A program made the position numbers and the translations under genes. Of a stretch of 64,000 nt of DNA, positions 13,997-21,335 are shown in pieces (the first letter of the stretch is position 1; every line of letters begins with the position of its first letter). The notes under the pieces were generated by a model. It saw only the letters and a list, made by a program, of their open reading frames with translations, ran no database searches and was not told the origin of the DNA. Source of the DNA: a virus; IMG/VR virus record IMGVR_UViG_3300027541_000009, positions 1-64,000 of that record. One strand, given 5' to 3'.

Positions 13997-14416
13997 ATGT
14001 CCCCGAAGTTCAAGTTCCCTCGCATCGAAGCAGGTCTTTATCAAGTTGTTAAAGATAAAGAACCTGTTGGACTGATTCAAAAGCAAGTCGATGGGAAGGA
14101 AGTTACTTGGTGGATCTATAACACTACCAATGTGGATGAAATTGGTGCTGTTACTTGTGTGGGCAATCCTGATGACCTACTGAGAGAAGCAAAGGAAGTT
14201 GCACAAAAATACTTTACTGAAAATTCTGAATCTAAATCTACTGTGGTTGAGCAGGAAGTAGTAGTGAAACCTGAGAAGAAAGTTGAACTTGAGGAAGACT
14301 TTTTTGATAGTATGAGTGCATTTGAAGATTTTGAAGATGGTTTTGTTAATGAGGAAGTTGACCTCTCTGATATTGACCTCTCTTACTCTGAAGAAGAGGA
14401 ACTTGCACTTGTTTAA
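13997..14416 (+). CDS. Unknown protein, 139 aa, paralogue of the gene at 18188
   Basis: The ATG 13997 has AAAGGAGG 6 bases upstream. Residues 3-75 (KFKFPRIEAGLYQVV, VGLIQKQ, TWWIYNTTN) match the N-terminus of the 133-aa protein at 18188 (KFEKIEAGQYRIA, IGFVRKQ, WVMYKCTN). The C-terminal 60 residues are very acidic and Val-rich, probably unstructured. Function unknown; strong promoter and ribosome site suggest abundance. Confidence 0.75.
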   Translation: MSPKFKFPRIEAGLYQVVKDKEPVGLIQKQVDGKEVTWWIYNTTNVDEIGAVTCVGNPDDLLREAKEVAQKYFTENSESKSTVVEQEVVVKPEKKVELEEDFFDSMSAFEDFEDGFVNEEVDLSDIDLSYSEEEELALV

Positions 14417-14576
14417 TTTTAATATCTCGGATGATGGGAGCACTTTCCATGAGGATGCTCCCTCTTTTTTTATTGACGATGCAGAAGAATCTGCTTATGA
14501 ATTTTGCTATGAAGTAGAAATGAAAGCAGCAATGCTTGGTGTAACTGTAGACTACTACCTCATGGAATTTGTATGA
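14409..14576 (+). CDS. Small acidic protein, 55 aa, TTG start likely
   Basis: A TTG at 14409, with GAGGAA 8 bases upstream and overlapping the previous stop, is the best start; ATG codons further up lie deep inside the upstream gene. Ends VTVDYYLMEFV, like the ITVEYYILEFLN end of the 38-aa protein at 28674. Function unknown. Confidence 0.5.
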   Translation: MFNFNISDDGSTFHEDAPSFFIDDAEESAYEFCYEVEMKAAMLGVTVDYYLMEFV

Positions 14577-14950
14577 CTGATTGGAAAGTTAAAGTAGAAA
14601 CTCAAGATCATCAAATTAGAACTGTTACTGTCCAAGACTTTACATACCCTTCAGATGCAAGTCGTGCAGCACTCGCACAAAGTGCAGGAACTAGAGTAAT
14701 AAGTGTTACTCCATCTTATCATGATGAAGATGATCCTCGATATAATTATTATTTCGATCATGATTATCATAAATCGGATGTATCAGATTATTCTACAGAA
14801 ACAAGAACTTACTATGAGGAAACAAAGTTAGATTGGTTTTCTTATTACTTAATTGCAACTTCAATTCCTACTCTAGTTCTATACTTCATCAATCCAGTAT
14901 TTGCTATCATCTTTAATGCTTTATTCTTGTGGTGGTGGTACAAAAAGTGA
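14573..14950 (+). CDS. Membrane protein with small N-terminal domain, 125 aa
   Basis: Residues 1-48 (TDWKVKVETQ..., SDASRAALAQSAGTRVISVTP) parallel the N-terminal domain of the protein at 13397. A Tyr/Asp/His-rich linker follows, then hydrophobic residues 88-122 (YYLIATSIPTLVLYF and PVFAIIFNALFLWWWY). Function unknown. ATGA overlap with the gene before. Confidence 0.72.
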   Translation: MTDWKVKVETQDHQIRTVTVQDFTYPSDASRAALAQSAGTRVISVTPSYHDEDDPRYNYYFDHDYHKSDVSDYSTETRTYYEETKLDWFSYYLIATSIPTLVLYFINPVFAIIFNALFLWWWYKK

Positions 14951-14994
14951 ACTGTCCATATAAACCCACAAAACAAGATCCCACATGCTATAAT
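14950..14994 (+). promoter_or_regulatory. Promoter of the helicase gene
   Basis: Extended -10 TGC-TATAAT (14989-14994). Only the right half of the recurrent palindrome, AACTGTCCA (14950-14958), is present, but in the usual phase; the left half would fall in the upstream coding sequence. Confidence 0.65.
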
Positions 14995-15014
14995 AACCCT
15001 AAGATAACTTGATT

Positions 15015-16244
15015 ATGAAGCACCTTCGACCTTACCAAACAAAAGCAATTGACATTCTAAAGAAGCATAACAAAGGTAAGGTGATCTTTCCCACTGGTGC
15101 AGGGAAAACTATTGTCATGCTGGAAGATGCAAAGCAGAGGATTCTATCTTCCAGCAAACCACTTAATTTTGTAATTGTTGCACCTAAGATTCTTCTTGCT
15201 GCACAACTTGCTTCTCAATTTCAATCATATCTGAAAGATCAGGATATTTATATTTCTCATGTCCACTCGGGTGAGAATGGAACAACAGACGTAAATCATA
15301 TTAAAGTAGGTTGCCAAGTCATCAAAAGCATTGGTAAGCATCATTTCATGTTTACCACTTATCAATCACTTCCTCGTATCAATGATGCAGGAATTGAGAT
15401 TGACTTCTGCTATTTTGATGAAGCACATCATTCTACAAAGAAAAATAACTTTGTAGGTGTTGCTCAGACATCACATGTCTCTAAAAATACTTTCTTCTTT
15501 ACTGCTACACCAAAGCACAATGATACTGAGAGTTCAATGTGCAACTCTCATGTTTATGGTGGCAATTTGATTTCAATTCCTGCAACTGACCTGGTTTCGG
15601 ATGGTTACATCATTCCACCACAGATCAGAACTTATACTGCAGAAACTGCAAGGACAAAGGATAATGCACCATTTGTAGATGCAGAAAATATAATCAATTT
15701 TCTGAACAGTATTGATGAGGAAATTCAAAATCCTAAAGTTCTAGTTGCATCTCCATCTACACAAGTCATTGTAAACATGTTCAGTGAGACTGACTTGCTG
15801 ATGGAACTTTCTGCACGTAACTTTACAGTTTGTCACATCACCAGTAAGTATGGGGCAATCATCAACAATCATAAAGTAACTCGTGAAGAGTTTTTTGAAC
15901 GTCTCAATGCTATGGGTGCAGATGACAATGCAAGGTTCATTATCTTTCACCATTCGATCATCAGTGAAGGAATTGATATTGCAGGCATGAATTGTGCATT
16001 GCTTCTTCGCAATCTTCCTTACATTGATATGGTTCAAACTATTGGAAGGATCATCCGAATGCACAAGCAAGATTATCAAGACATTCAAAACGGATTGATA
16101 GTTCCTGGTGACTTCTCAAAGTATCGGAAACCATGTGGCATTGTTTCAGTTCCAGTCAAGAACAACTATGGTGATGCTATTGCTCGTAGGTTGCAATCTG
16201 TTGTTGATGCCATCTTTGTAAGGGGTGAAACTCCAGTTGCATAG
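15015..16244 (+). CDS. Superfamily 2 DEAH-box helicase
   Basis: 409 residues from ATG 15015 (TTG 15009 is an alternative). Q-like motif LRPYQ (4-8), Walker A FPTGAGKT (25-32), DEAH (135-138), FTATP (motif III), HHSIISEGIDIAG (motif V) and QTIGRIIR (motif VI with Arg finger) are all present, so an active ATP-driven helicase or translocase is expected. It belongs to the group that includes T4 UvsW and type III restriction helicase subunits; its small size and lack of extra domains prevent a closer call. Likely acts on phage DNA or RNA in replication, repair or recombination. Confidence 0.9.
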   Translation: MKHLRPYQTKAIDILKKHNKGKVIFPTGAGKTIVMLEDAKQRILSSSKPLNFVIVAPKILLAAQLASQFQSYLKDQDIYISHVHSGENGTTDVNHIKVGCQVIKSIGKHHFMFTTYQSLPRINDAGIEIDFCYFDEAHHSTKKNNFVGVAQTSHVSKNTFFFTATPKHNDTESSMCNSHVYGGNLISIPATDLVSDGYIIPPQIRTYTAETARTKDNAPFVDAENIINFLNSIDEEIQNPKVLVASPSTQVIVNMFSETDLLMELSARNFTVCHITSKYGAIINNHKVTREEFFERLNAMGADDNARFIIFHHSIISEGIDIAGMNCALLLRNLPYIDMVQTIGRIIRMHKQDYQDIQNGLIVPGDFSKYRKPCGIVSVPVKNNYGDAIARRLQSVVDAIFVRGETPVA

Positions 16245-16267
16245 ATATTGCAACTTATAAATTTAAT

Positions 16268-16432
16268 ATGCCATTTACTAAGAAATTCCCAAAGTCTGGT
16301 GAAACTAAACACATTCGAGTTCCTGCGGTTTATGCTGACCTAGTGCAAGAGTTAATGGAAGTATTTGATAAGAAATTTGATCCAGAAAGAGGTCAACATT
16401 TTCTTAGAAAATACATCTCAAGTCTTCGATAA
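16268..16432 (+). CDS. Small basic protein, 54 aa
   Basis: Reads MPFTKKFPKSGETKHIRVPAV..., then LVQELMEVFDKKF and FLRKYISSLR. The opening resembles ribbon-helix-helix type small DNA binders (HIRVPAVYADLVQEL), a strand followed by two helices; this is a suggestion only. Confidence 0.6.
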   Translation: MPFTKKFPKSGETKHIRVPAVYADLVQELMEVFDKKFDPERGQHFLRKYISSLR

Positions 16433-16444
16433 TCTTTTCTTTAA

Positions 16445-16500
16445 GGACACTTCTAAAACCGTCTGTAATACCTCCAGGGGAGGCAGAAAAGTGCTATAGT
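16445..16500 (+). promoter_or_regulatory. Promoter with left half-palindrome
   Basis: GGACACTT (16445-16452) in phase near -53; inner dyad CCTCC / GGAGG (16471-16483); extended -10 TGC-TATAGT (16495-16500). Confidence 0.6.
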
Positions 16501-16510
16501 AGGTTCATGA

Positions 16511-16645
16511 ATGGAAAGACCTATGAACACTCCGAACTGGGTCAAGAACTCAGGAAAACAGAAGAAAACAAAAGGTATTTCTAAAAACAAATTAAAATCC
16601 AGAAAACAAGCACTTCAAGCAATTAAGAGGAAATTTGCATTATGA
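16511..16645 (+). CDS. Very basic small protein, 44 aa
   Basis: Lys/Arg/Gln-rich (WVKNSGKQKKTKGISKNK, then KSRKQALQAIKRKF). ATG 16523 is an internal alternative. Overlaps the next gene by ATGA. The charge suggests nucleic-acid binding, without a motif to prove it. Confidence 0.58.
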   Translation: MERPMNTPNWVKNSGKQKKTKGISKNKLKSRKQALQAIKRKFAL

Positions 16646-16896
16646 ATTGTGTTCTTCAAGTAGGAAAAAATAATACCTCATATTCTAGAGGATATTATTA
16701 TGTTGGAGGAGAAGATCCAACTCCATATATACATAGAGCAACAGTCTATGATTCAGAAAAAGATTTTGTTAAAGATCTTTTACAAAGTCATGATGATATT
16801 TGGAATGTTATTTTCATTTCAGATATTGAAGACTGTAGTTCACAAACTCCATATTTTGATTGTTACGAAAAATCAAGGAGGTTAAATTATGTCTAG
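16642..16896 (+). CDS. Small unknown protein, 84 aa
   Basis: Tyr/Asp/Ser-rich, alpha/beta pattern (EKDFVKDLLQSHDDIWNVIFISDIEDC). Three Cys without zinc spacing. Overlaps neighbours by 4 and 8 bases. Function unknown. Confidence 0.66.
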   Translation: MNCVLQVGKNNTSYSRGYYYVGGEDPTPYIHRATVYDSEKDFVKDLLQSHDDIWNVIFISDIEDCSSQTPYFDCYEKSRRLNYV

Positions 16897-17128
16897 AACA
16901 CATCGAATTATTCCTGAATGGAGACATCCTTTTAAAAAACCAAAAACAACTGGGGAAATTAGAAAAAACGTAGGGTTACTTGCTGATGTAAAGACGGATG
17001 ATCTTGAATATAGTATTTCTCACCTCAATCGTCTTCATCGTAGTATTCCTATTCATTGGGATGATAAGTACGTTTCTTCTCTCTTTGAAGACAAACACAA
17101 TTACAAATACAAATCAAAAACACAATAA
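16889..17128 (+). CDS. Small basic protein, 79 aa
   Basis: His/Lys/Arg-rich ends (HRIIPEWRHPFKKPK and HNYKYKSKTQ) around a helix (DLEYSISHLNRLHRSI). Start has AAGGAGG upstream inside the previous gene. Function unknown. Confidence 0.66.
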   Translation: MSRTHRIIPEWRHPFKKPKTTGEIRKNVGLLADVKTDDLEYSISHLNRLHRSIPIHWDDKYVSSLFEDKHNYKYKSKTQ

Positions 17129-17131
17129 ATA
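17124..17131 (+). promoter_or_regulatory. Late promoter-like motif AATAAATA
   Basis: One mismatch to TATAAATA, 33 bp before ATG 17157, the usual spacing in this window. It overlaps the stop of the previous gene. Confidence 0.4.
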
Positions 17132-17156
17132 ACCATCAAAAGTATTCTAAAGTCAA

Positions 17157-17324
17157 ATGGAACTTAAACTCACTGACAAAGAAAAGAATATTATTCTACA
17201 GGCCTTGTATTATTATGAAGATAATAAATGGTTTGGTAACAAAGATGACGTGAATGCATTGATTAAAAAGTTCGAAAAGAGTGAAAAACTAAATACAGAA
17301 AATTGGATACTCTGCGACTACTAA
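17157..17324 (+). CDS. Small unknown protein, 55 aa
   Basis: Reads MELKLTDKEKNIILQALYYY..., with NKDDVNALIKKFEKSEKL, a helical protein. The helix pattern LTDKEKNIILQALYYY...DDVNALIKKF is common among small phage proteins of unknown role. Confidence 0.6.
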   Translation: MELKLTDKEKNIILQALYYYEDNKWFGNKDDVNALIKKFEKSEKLNTENWILCDY

Positions 17325-17325
17325 C

Positions 17326-17505
17326 ATGGTTTATTCGCATACTCCTGGAACTTCATTAGCATTTCTACAATTAGAAAATGCTATTAAGGGAAAAACAAAA
17401 GATAATCTTAACGAATTAGTTGGTGAGTTAAAAGTTCTATATGACAAAGCAGTAGAAGTAGATTCTATGTGTAATGATATTAAATCTGGTTCTTATATTC
17501 TTTAA
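17326..17505 (+). CDS. Small helical protein, 59 aa
   Basis: MVYSHTPGTSLAFLQLE..., helical throughout. Starts one base after the upstream stop. Function unknown. The 125 bases that follow hold no gene that I can see. Confidence 0.58.
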   Translation: MVYSHTPGTSLAFLQLENAIKGKTKDNLNELVGELKVLYDKAVEVDSMCNDIKSGSYIL

Positions 17506-17630
17506 TATAGTAATTCTCCAAACTCCACAGAGTTGATTATATTCATATTTTGATTATTGTCAATATGGGTTTCCCTACCTGATAATATCTTTTAAAAAAC
17601 TGATTTTGATGTTAATGTAAAGCACAACAG

Positions 17631-18107
17631 ATGGACTACTTACAAATTGAACCGAATCAAACTATTCTAGTATTGAATAGTTCTTATGAACCCCTTAATT
17701 TTACAAATTGGAGACGTGCAGTAGTCCTTCTGTTGAAGAATAAAGCACAAGTATTATCTAATCGTGTTATCAGACTTTTAACTTATGTGAGGATACCTCT
17801 ATCTAAGATAAGAGCAAATCGACCAACTCGTTCACTTGTCTATAAACGTGATGATAATACTTGTCAGTATTGTGGATCTAGAGAAAGACTAACTATAGAT
17901 CATATTATTCCAAAATCTCGTGGTGGAGAAGATACATGGGAAAATTTGGCAACTGCATGTTATTCATGTAACATCAAGAAAGGAAACAAAACACCAGAAG
18001 AAATTGGAATGTTTTTGCTTAAGAAACCAAAAGCACCATTGAGTAAGATGAACCTATCCCTCAATAAATCAAATATCAAAGAGTGGAAAGAGTACATTTA
18101 TGTCTAG
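17631..18107 (+). CDS. HNH endonuclease
   Basis: 158 residues. HNH core at about residues 83-125: CQYCGS, LTIDHIIPKSRGGEDTWENLATACYSCNIKKG with D-H, N and the second Cys pair. The N-terminal 75 residues (ILVLNSSYEPLNFTNWRRAVVLLLKNKA) are the usual extension of a widespread cyanobacterial and phage HNH family. It is a freestanding nuclease, possibly homing; its target is unknown. Confidence 0.9.
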   Translation: MDYLQIEPNQTILVLNSSYEPLNFTNWRRAVVLLLKNKAQVLSNRVIRLLTYVRIPLSKIRANRPTRSLVYKRDDNTCQYCGSRERLTIDHIIPKSRGGEDTWENLATACYSCNIKKGNKTPEEIGMFLLKKPKAPLSKMNLSLNKSNIKEWKEYIYV

Positions 18108-18176
18108 TGCCACTTTTTGAACTGTCTATATATCCTTCGGTTGGTCCCGATCCCGTGCTATGATTACGGAGTAATC
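18107..18176 (+). promoter_or_regulatory. Promoter with half-palindrome and start-site dyad
   Basis: GTGCCACTT (18107-18115) in phase near -53; extended -10 TGC-TATGAT (18159-18164); dyad GATTAC-GGA-GTAATC (18162-18176) across the predicted start site. Confidence 0.7.
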
Positions 18177-18187
18177 GAAAGGAAAGC

Positions 18188-18589
18188 ATGACTCTCAAGT
18201 TCGAGAAAATCGAAGCAGGTCAATATCGCATTGCTCAAGGTAGTGGAATGATTGGTTTTGTTCGCAAACAGTCTGCTAGCAAGTGGGTTATGTATAAATG
18301 CACCAATCTTTCTATGCTTGGCAATCCTGTTGCTGTAACAAAGACTCTCAAGGATATGAAAGTTCAAGCAGAAGATATTTTCAGCAACTATGAAGTTCCT
18401 GAAATTACTGAAGAAAGTCCTGAACTTGATGCTCTTCTGAATGAAGTTCAATCTGCTCCTGATAAGTTTGAACTTATGAAGGAAATGCTTGAGAAGGGAA
18501 ATTTGATTGAGTTTAATGAGTACAACCTCGAAGGTGAGCAAGTTCCTTTTAGTGAATTTCTTACTGAAGATCAAGCAGTTGCAATTTAA
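18188..18589 (+). CDS. Unknown protein, 133 aa, paralogue of the gene at 13997
   Basis: N-terminal 70 residues match the 13997 protein (KFEKIEAGQYRIA, IGFVRKQ, WVMYKCTN). The C-terminal half differs and is acidic and helical. Both copies sit directly behind a promoter and a good ribosome site (GAAAGGAAAG here). Function unknown. Confidence 0.75.
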   Translation: MTLKFEKIEAGQYRIAQGSGMIGFVRKQSASKWVMYKCTNLSMLGNPVAVTKTLKDMKVQAEDIFSNYEVPEITEESPELDALLNEVQSAPDKFELMKEMLEKGNLIEFNEYNLEGEQVPFSEFLTEDQAVAI

Positions 18590-18594
18590 TTAAA

Positions 18595-18774
18595 ATGATT
18601 ACGGTTGAATTGACTCAAGAAGAGTATGATTCTGCATACAAAGCAATTCGATCTTGTGCAGATTGTGGTTCACCTTCAATTTGGGAACCACATTATCCTT
18701 TTTTAAATCGTGTTCTTTTGAAAATGATGAAAGCAGAAGACCCAGAGTATTACAAAAACATTGGTCCTTGGTGA
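18595..18774 (+). CDS. Small protein with CxxC, 59 aa
   Basis: MITVELTQEEYDSAYKAIRS followed by CADCGSP (two Cys spaced as in zinc knuckles, but no second pair). Overlaps the next gene by TGATG. Function unknown. Confidence 0.6.
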   Translation: MITVELTQEEYDSAYKAIRSCADCGSPSIWEPHYPFLNRVLLKMMKAEDPEYYKNIGPW

Positions 18775-18941
18775 TGAATGAAAGACATATTGGATATGAA
18801 ATAGATTGTGATTATCAGTGGGTGAACATGCTCACAACAATGAAAGAAAAGAATCCACAGAGATTCTATGAGTTTTATGATGATAACACCATTTACCATT
18901 ATATGGATAAACTTCAGTATCGTCATTTGACTACTGACTGA
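18774..18941 (+). CDS. Small unknown protein, 55 aa
   Basis: The start at 18774 overlaps the upstream stop (TGATG). MNERHIGYEIDCDYQWVNML..., Tyr/Asp-rich. Function unknown. The stop lies at the edge of the next promoter palindrome. Confidence 0.62.
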   Translation: MNERHIGYEIDCDYQWVNMLTTMKEKNPQRFYEFYDDNTIYHYMDKLQYRHLTTD

Positions 18942-18996
18942 CACTTGTGGAAGTGGCACAGTACATTACCCACTGAGTCCAAATTTACCCTATAAT
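18942..18996 (+). promoter_or_regulatory. Promoter with palindrome CACTT / AAGTG
   Basis: Arms 18942-18946 and 18951-18955, centred at about -54.5; -10 TATAAT (18991-18996), no TGn extension. Confidence 0.7.
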
Positions 18997-19016
18997 GAGG
19001 ACATCGAGAAAAGGCA

Positions 19017-19280
19017 ATGACCAACTCAAATCTCTCTAAAATCAAACCCAAACTTCGCACTCAAGGTGTTGTATCAGGGAACTTCGGACGTGCTAAAGTT
19101 AAAGCAGGTTCTCCAATGCGTGATCTTGGTGTCACAAATGCCAAGGTAGTTAAAGTCAACACTCAAGAGGAGTATTTGCATCGTCTATATCGTGCTTATG
19201 CAGCAGCAGATGATGTAAAATTGAAGAAGTTTATTTTTGATGAGATCAAAAAGATTCTGATTCAAAGGGGAGAATGGTAA
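19017..19280 (+). CDS. Small basic protein, 87 aa
   Basis: Lys-rich N-terminal half (SKIKPKLRTQGVVSGNFGRAKVKAG is split over residues 6-30) and helical C-terminal half (EEYLHRLYRAYAAADDVKLKKF). Function unknown. Shares one base with the next start (TAATG). Confidence 0.68.
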   Translation: MTNSNLSKIKPKLRTQGVVSGNFGRAKVKAGSPMRDLGVTNAKVVKVNTQEEYLHRLYRAYAAADDVKLKKFIFDEIKKILIQRGEW

Positions 19281-19447
19281 TGACTGGAATACAAATTGAA
19301 TGTGAGATTCAAAAAGCAGTCAAGCAGCACTTGCTTGACTGTATGACAAGACCAGAGTATTATAATTATCCTCATGTAGATCTAATTGCAGATTATACTG
19401 CAAAGATTGAAAAGATTGATAAATTTCTAGAAATTTTTGATAAGTAA
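19280..19447 (+). CDS. Small helical protein, 55 aa
   Basis: MTGIQIECEIQKAVKQHLLD, then a second helix ADYTAKIEKIDKFLEIF. Starts in a TAATG overlap. Function unknown. Confidence 0.6.
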   Translation: MTGIQIECEIQKAVKQHLLDCMTRPEYYNYPHVDLIADYTAKIEKIDKFLEIFDK

Positions 19448-19474
19448 CTTGTTTTGATTCCCTCTCTTGAAAAA

Positions 19475-19642
19475 ATGAAACCAAAAATCTACAACATTCT
19501 TTCAGAAGCAATAGAAGAGGGAATTACTTTAGGTTATCGAAGAGCACATAAACATGTAGATAACCCATCTGAACAACATATCCTAGATTCAATTCATGAT
19601 TCGATTATGAATCAAGTTTGTGAATACTTTGATTTTGAGTGA
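19475..19642 (+). CDS. Small helical protein, 55 aa
   Basis: ATG 19475 chosen; a TTG at 19454 is possible. Helical, with GITLGYRRAHKHVDNPSEQ in the middle. No clear ribosome site. Function unknown. Confidence 0.55.
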   Translation: MKPKIYNILSEAIEEGITLGYRRAHKHVDNPSEQHILDSIHDSIMNQVCEYFDFE

Positions 19643-19643
19643 C

Positions 19644-19829
19644 ATGACTACATTTGTTGCAGGATTGGAAGTATATTATAATGGGATGTATGGTGTAATA
19701 AGACACGTTGATGATCAATACATTACAGTTTGTACAAAACTTGGATATCATAAATCTAAAGATGTGTGTATTGTTGTTTATCGAGACCGATACGAATTGA
19801 TAACACTTAAAACCGAGTCAGAAAAGTGA
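19644..19829 (+). CDS. Small beta-rich protein, 61 aa
   Basis: ATG 19644 directly after the upstream stop. Pattern GLEVYYNGMYGVIRHVDDQYITV resembles a small SH3-like or KOW-type barrel. Function unknown. Confidence 0.6.
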   Translation: MTTFVAGLEVYYNGMYGVIRHVDDQYITVCTKLGYHKSKDVCIVVYRDRYELITLKTESEK

Positions 19830-19832
19830 GGA

Positions 19833-19900
19833 TGTGCCACTTGTAGAACTGGCACAGTAAAATCCCATACCCTCAGTTTCTGTGCTATGATACTCGTATC
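19833..19900 (+). promoter_or_regulatory. Promoter with palindrome TGTGCCA / TGGCACA
   Basis: Arms 19833-19839 and 19850-19856, centre about -53.5; extended -10 TGC-TATGAT (19886-19891); dyad GATACT-CGTATC-type (19889-19900). About 80 bases of T-rich leader separate it from ATG 19978. Confidence 0.75.
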
Positions 19901-19977
19901 AAAGGTTGAAGATGTGCCCTGATTTCAGTGGTAAGTTTCAGTTTTAATTCTCTTTTCTTTTTTTGGTTTTCATCAAA

Positions 19978-20118
19978 ATGCAACTCAATTTTGAAGAACT
20001 TGATGCTATCCTTGCACTCATTGAGTTCCATGATGATTGGGATGAAGTTAGTGAAATCATCGGATGCAACATTTCAGAACTCTATGACAAACTCTCTGAA
20101 ATGAGAGATGAAGTCTGA
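19978..20118 (+). CDS. Small acidic protein with helix-turn-helix-like pattern, 46 aa
   Basis: MQLNFEELDAILALIEFHDDW, then EVSEIIGCNISELYDKLSEM. The second half looks like a helix-turn-helix (EIIGCNISELYDKL), but the protein is acidic, so DNA binding is doubtful. Confidence 0.58.
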   Translation: MQLNFEELDAILALIEFHDDWDEVSEIIGCNISELYDKLSEMRDEV

Positions 20119-20154
20119 TTTAATAAATTATTACACCCATTTTACACTAAACTA

Positions 20155-20706
20155 ATGCATTTCATCGACTATCTAGAAACTCAGGTTAATTGGAATAAAG
20201 TTTTTGGTGTTGTTGATTCCGTCTATTCTGATGATGGATTCAAGTCCAATGCAGACAACTTTATTCGATCTATTTCCATTGAGAAAGCAATCGAAAAGTT
20301 TTCAGATGTCGAACGTGTAGATAAAAATGGGTATGATTTTTTGTATGATAAATCAGTAAAGGTTGAAATGAAAGTGGGTAAGAATTTGTTTTATAAAAAC
20401 AACCCATTTACCACCAAAAAATTCAAAGTTAAGTCTTTTCTTTCCGCAACAAAAACTGTTGAGGATTTTCAACAAGTTAGCACATTCGATTATCTTTTGG
20501 TGATTGATCTTACTGCACGTCGAGTTGTAGTTGTTGAAGATGAAGTTGCACGTCCACTTTATGAAAGTGGTGCAGATGGTGCTATGATTCAACTGACCAA
20601 AGGTACATTCTATGAATGTGAAATTGGTGAAGTTAATCCTATTGCACCAAAATATAAACTCTCTGAGTTGATTGAGAGTGCATATCAAACTTTTCTTGAT
20701 TTTTGA
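20155..20706 (+). CDS. Possible PD-(D/E)XK nuclease, 183 aa
   Basis: Residues 60-75 read YDFLYDKSVKVEMKVG, giving D61 and E71-x-K73 in the spacing and strand context of the PD-(D/E)XK core (acidic residue, then hydrophobic strand with E-x-K). Two later strands (FDYLLVIDLTARRVVVVED, residues 111-129) fit the same alpha/beta core. No restriction-system partner or methylase is next to it. A phage nuclease for host DNA degradation or repair is plausible; an inactive relative cannot be excluded. Confidence 0.5.
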   Translation: MHFIDYLETQVNWNKVFGVVDSVYSDDGFKSNADNFIRSISIEKAIEKFSDVERVDKNGYDFLYDKSVKVEMKVGKNLFYKNNPFTTKKFKVKSFLSATKTVEDFQQVSTFDYLLVIDLTARRVVVVEDEVARPLYESGADGAMIQLTKGTFYECEIGEVNPIAPKYKLSELIESAYQTFLDF

Positions 20707-20717
20707 GGTTTAGTAAA

Positions 20718-20894
20718 ATGACTTACCAAGATCTTCTTTTGTTTCTTCAGACTCTCGACCATAATCAACTCAAATGTGAAGTTGCAGTTTATGATGAACT
20801 ATCTGACGTATTGAAAGATGCTATATCTTTGAGAATCACCGATCGTGAAACACATTCAGTGATTGATAAAGATTATCCATATCTTGTAGTCTAA
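20718..20894 (+). CDS. Small unknown protein, 58 aa
   Basis: ATG 20718 preferred over TTG 20703. MTYQDLLLFLQTLDHNQLKC..., then VAVYDELSDVLKDAISLRI: the layout of a helix followed by a beta-strand domain is common in small phage proteins (similar openings occur in 'QDLL..L..L...QL...V.V.D' types). Function unknown. Confidence 0.62.
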   Translation: MTYQDLLLFLQTLDHNQLKCEVAVYDELSDVLKDAISLRITDRETHSVIDKDYPYLVV

Positions 20895-20907
20895 TTATTA
20901 TATGAGT

Positions 20908-20966
20908 GTGCCACTTGTACAAGTGGCACTGATGCTATTGTGGTGCCTAAGATTCTAGGGTATTAT
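20908..20966 (+). promoter_or_regulatory. Promoter with perfect 22-bp palindrome
   Basis: GTGCCACTTGT / ACAAGTGGCAC (20908-20929) has no loop at all, centre about -54.5; -10 TATTAT (20961-20966). The absence of a loop fits a protein-binding operator better than an RNA hairpin. Confidence 0.75.
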
Positions 20967-20972
20967 AGATTC

Positions 20973-20993
20973 ATGGTTGAGGAATTCCAATGA
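20973..20993 (+). other. Possible six-codon leader peptide
   Basis: ATG GTT GAG GAA TTC CAA TGA starts at the predicted +1 and its stop overlaps the next start (ATGA). Could be a leader peptide or chance. Confidence 0.3.
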
Positions 20994-21154
20994 CTTACAT
21001 CCCGCATCTGTCATACATTCCATATTTGAAGGTGCCTGAAAATCGGGTGCGTCTTGCATTTGATTGGTATAATAGGAATGTAAACCATCCGATGAACTTT
21101 CCGTGCTATGCTTACTGGATTCAGGAGTGTGAAAATGATGGAACCGACTACTAA
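20990..21154 (+). CDS. Small aromatic protein, 54 aa
   Basis: MTYIPHLSYIPYLKVPENRV, then AFDWYNRNVNHPMNFPCYAYW. Rich in Tyr, Pro and Asn. GAGGAATT lies upstream as ribosome site. Function unknown. Confidence 0.6.
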   Translation: MTYIPHLSYIPYLKVPENRVRLAFDWYNRNVNHPMNFPCYAYWIQECENDGTDY

Positions 21155-21335
21155 AAATATGCTTGATACTGTACTGATGATTGAAGACATTTTATCTACA
21201 AAACAGATGACTGCTCTTCGAGACATTCTCTACTTCTACAAAGAGTTTGAGTTGGAACTTTATAAGTATCCCCCTGAGGATACTTTGTTCACTGAAACTC
21301 AAAGAGAATTATTTAAAATCTTTGACATTAAATGA
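21135..21335 (+). CDS. Small helical protein, 66 aa
   Basis: ATG 21135 has AGGAG 7-8 bases upstream; it overlaps the previous gene by 20 bases. Helices around IEDILSTKQMTALRDILYFYKEF. Function unknown. Confidence 0.62.
   Translation: MMEPTTKNMLDTVLMIEDILSTKQMTALRDILYFYKEFELELYKYPPEDTLFTETQRELFKIFDIK

Noticed and set aside
20155-20706. Restriction-modification system
   Set aside because: Only a possible nuclease is present; no methyltransferase motifs are found within several kilobases.
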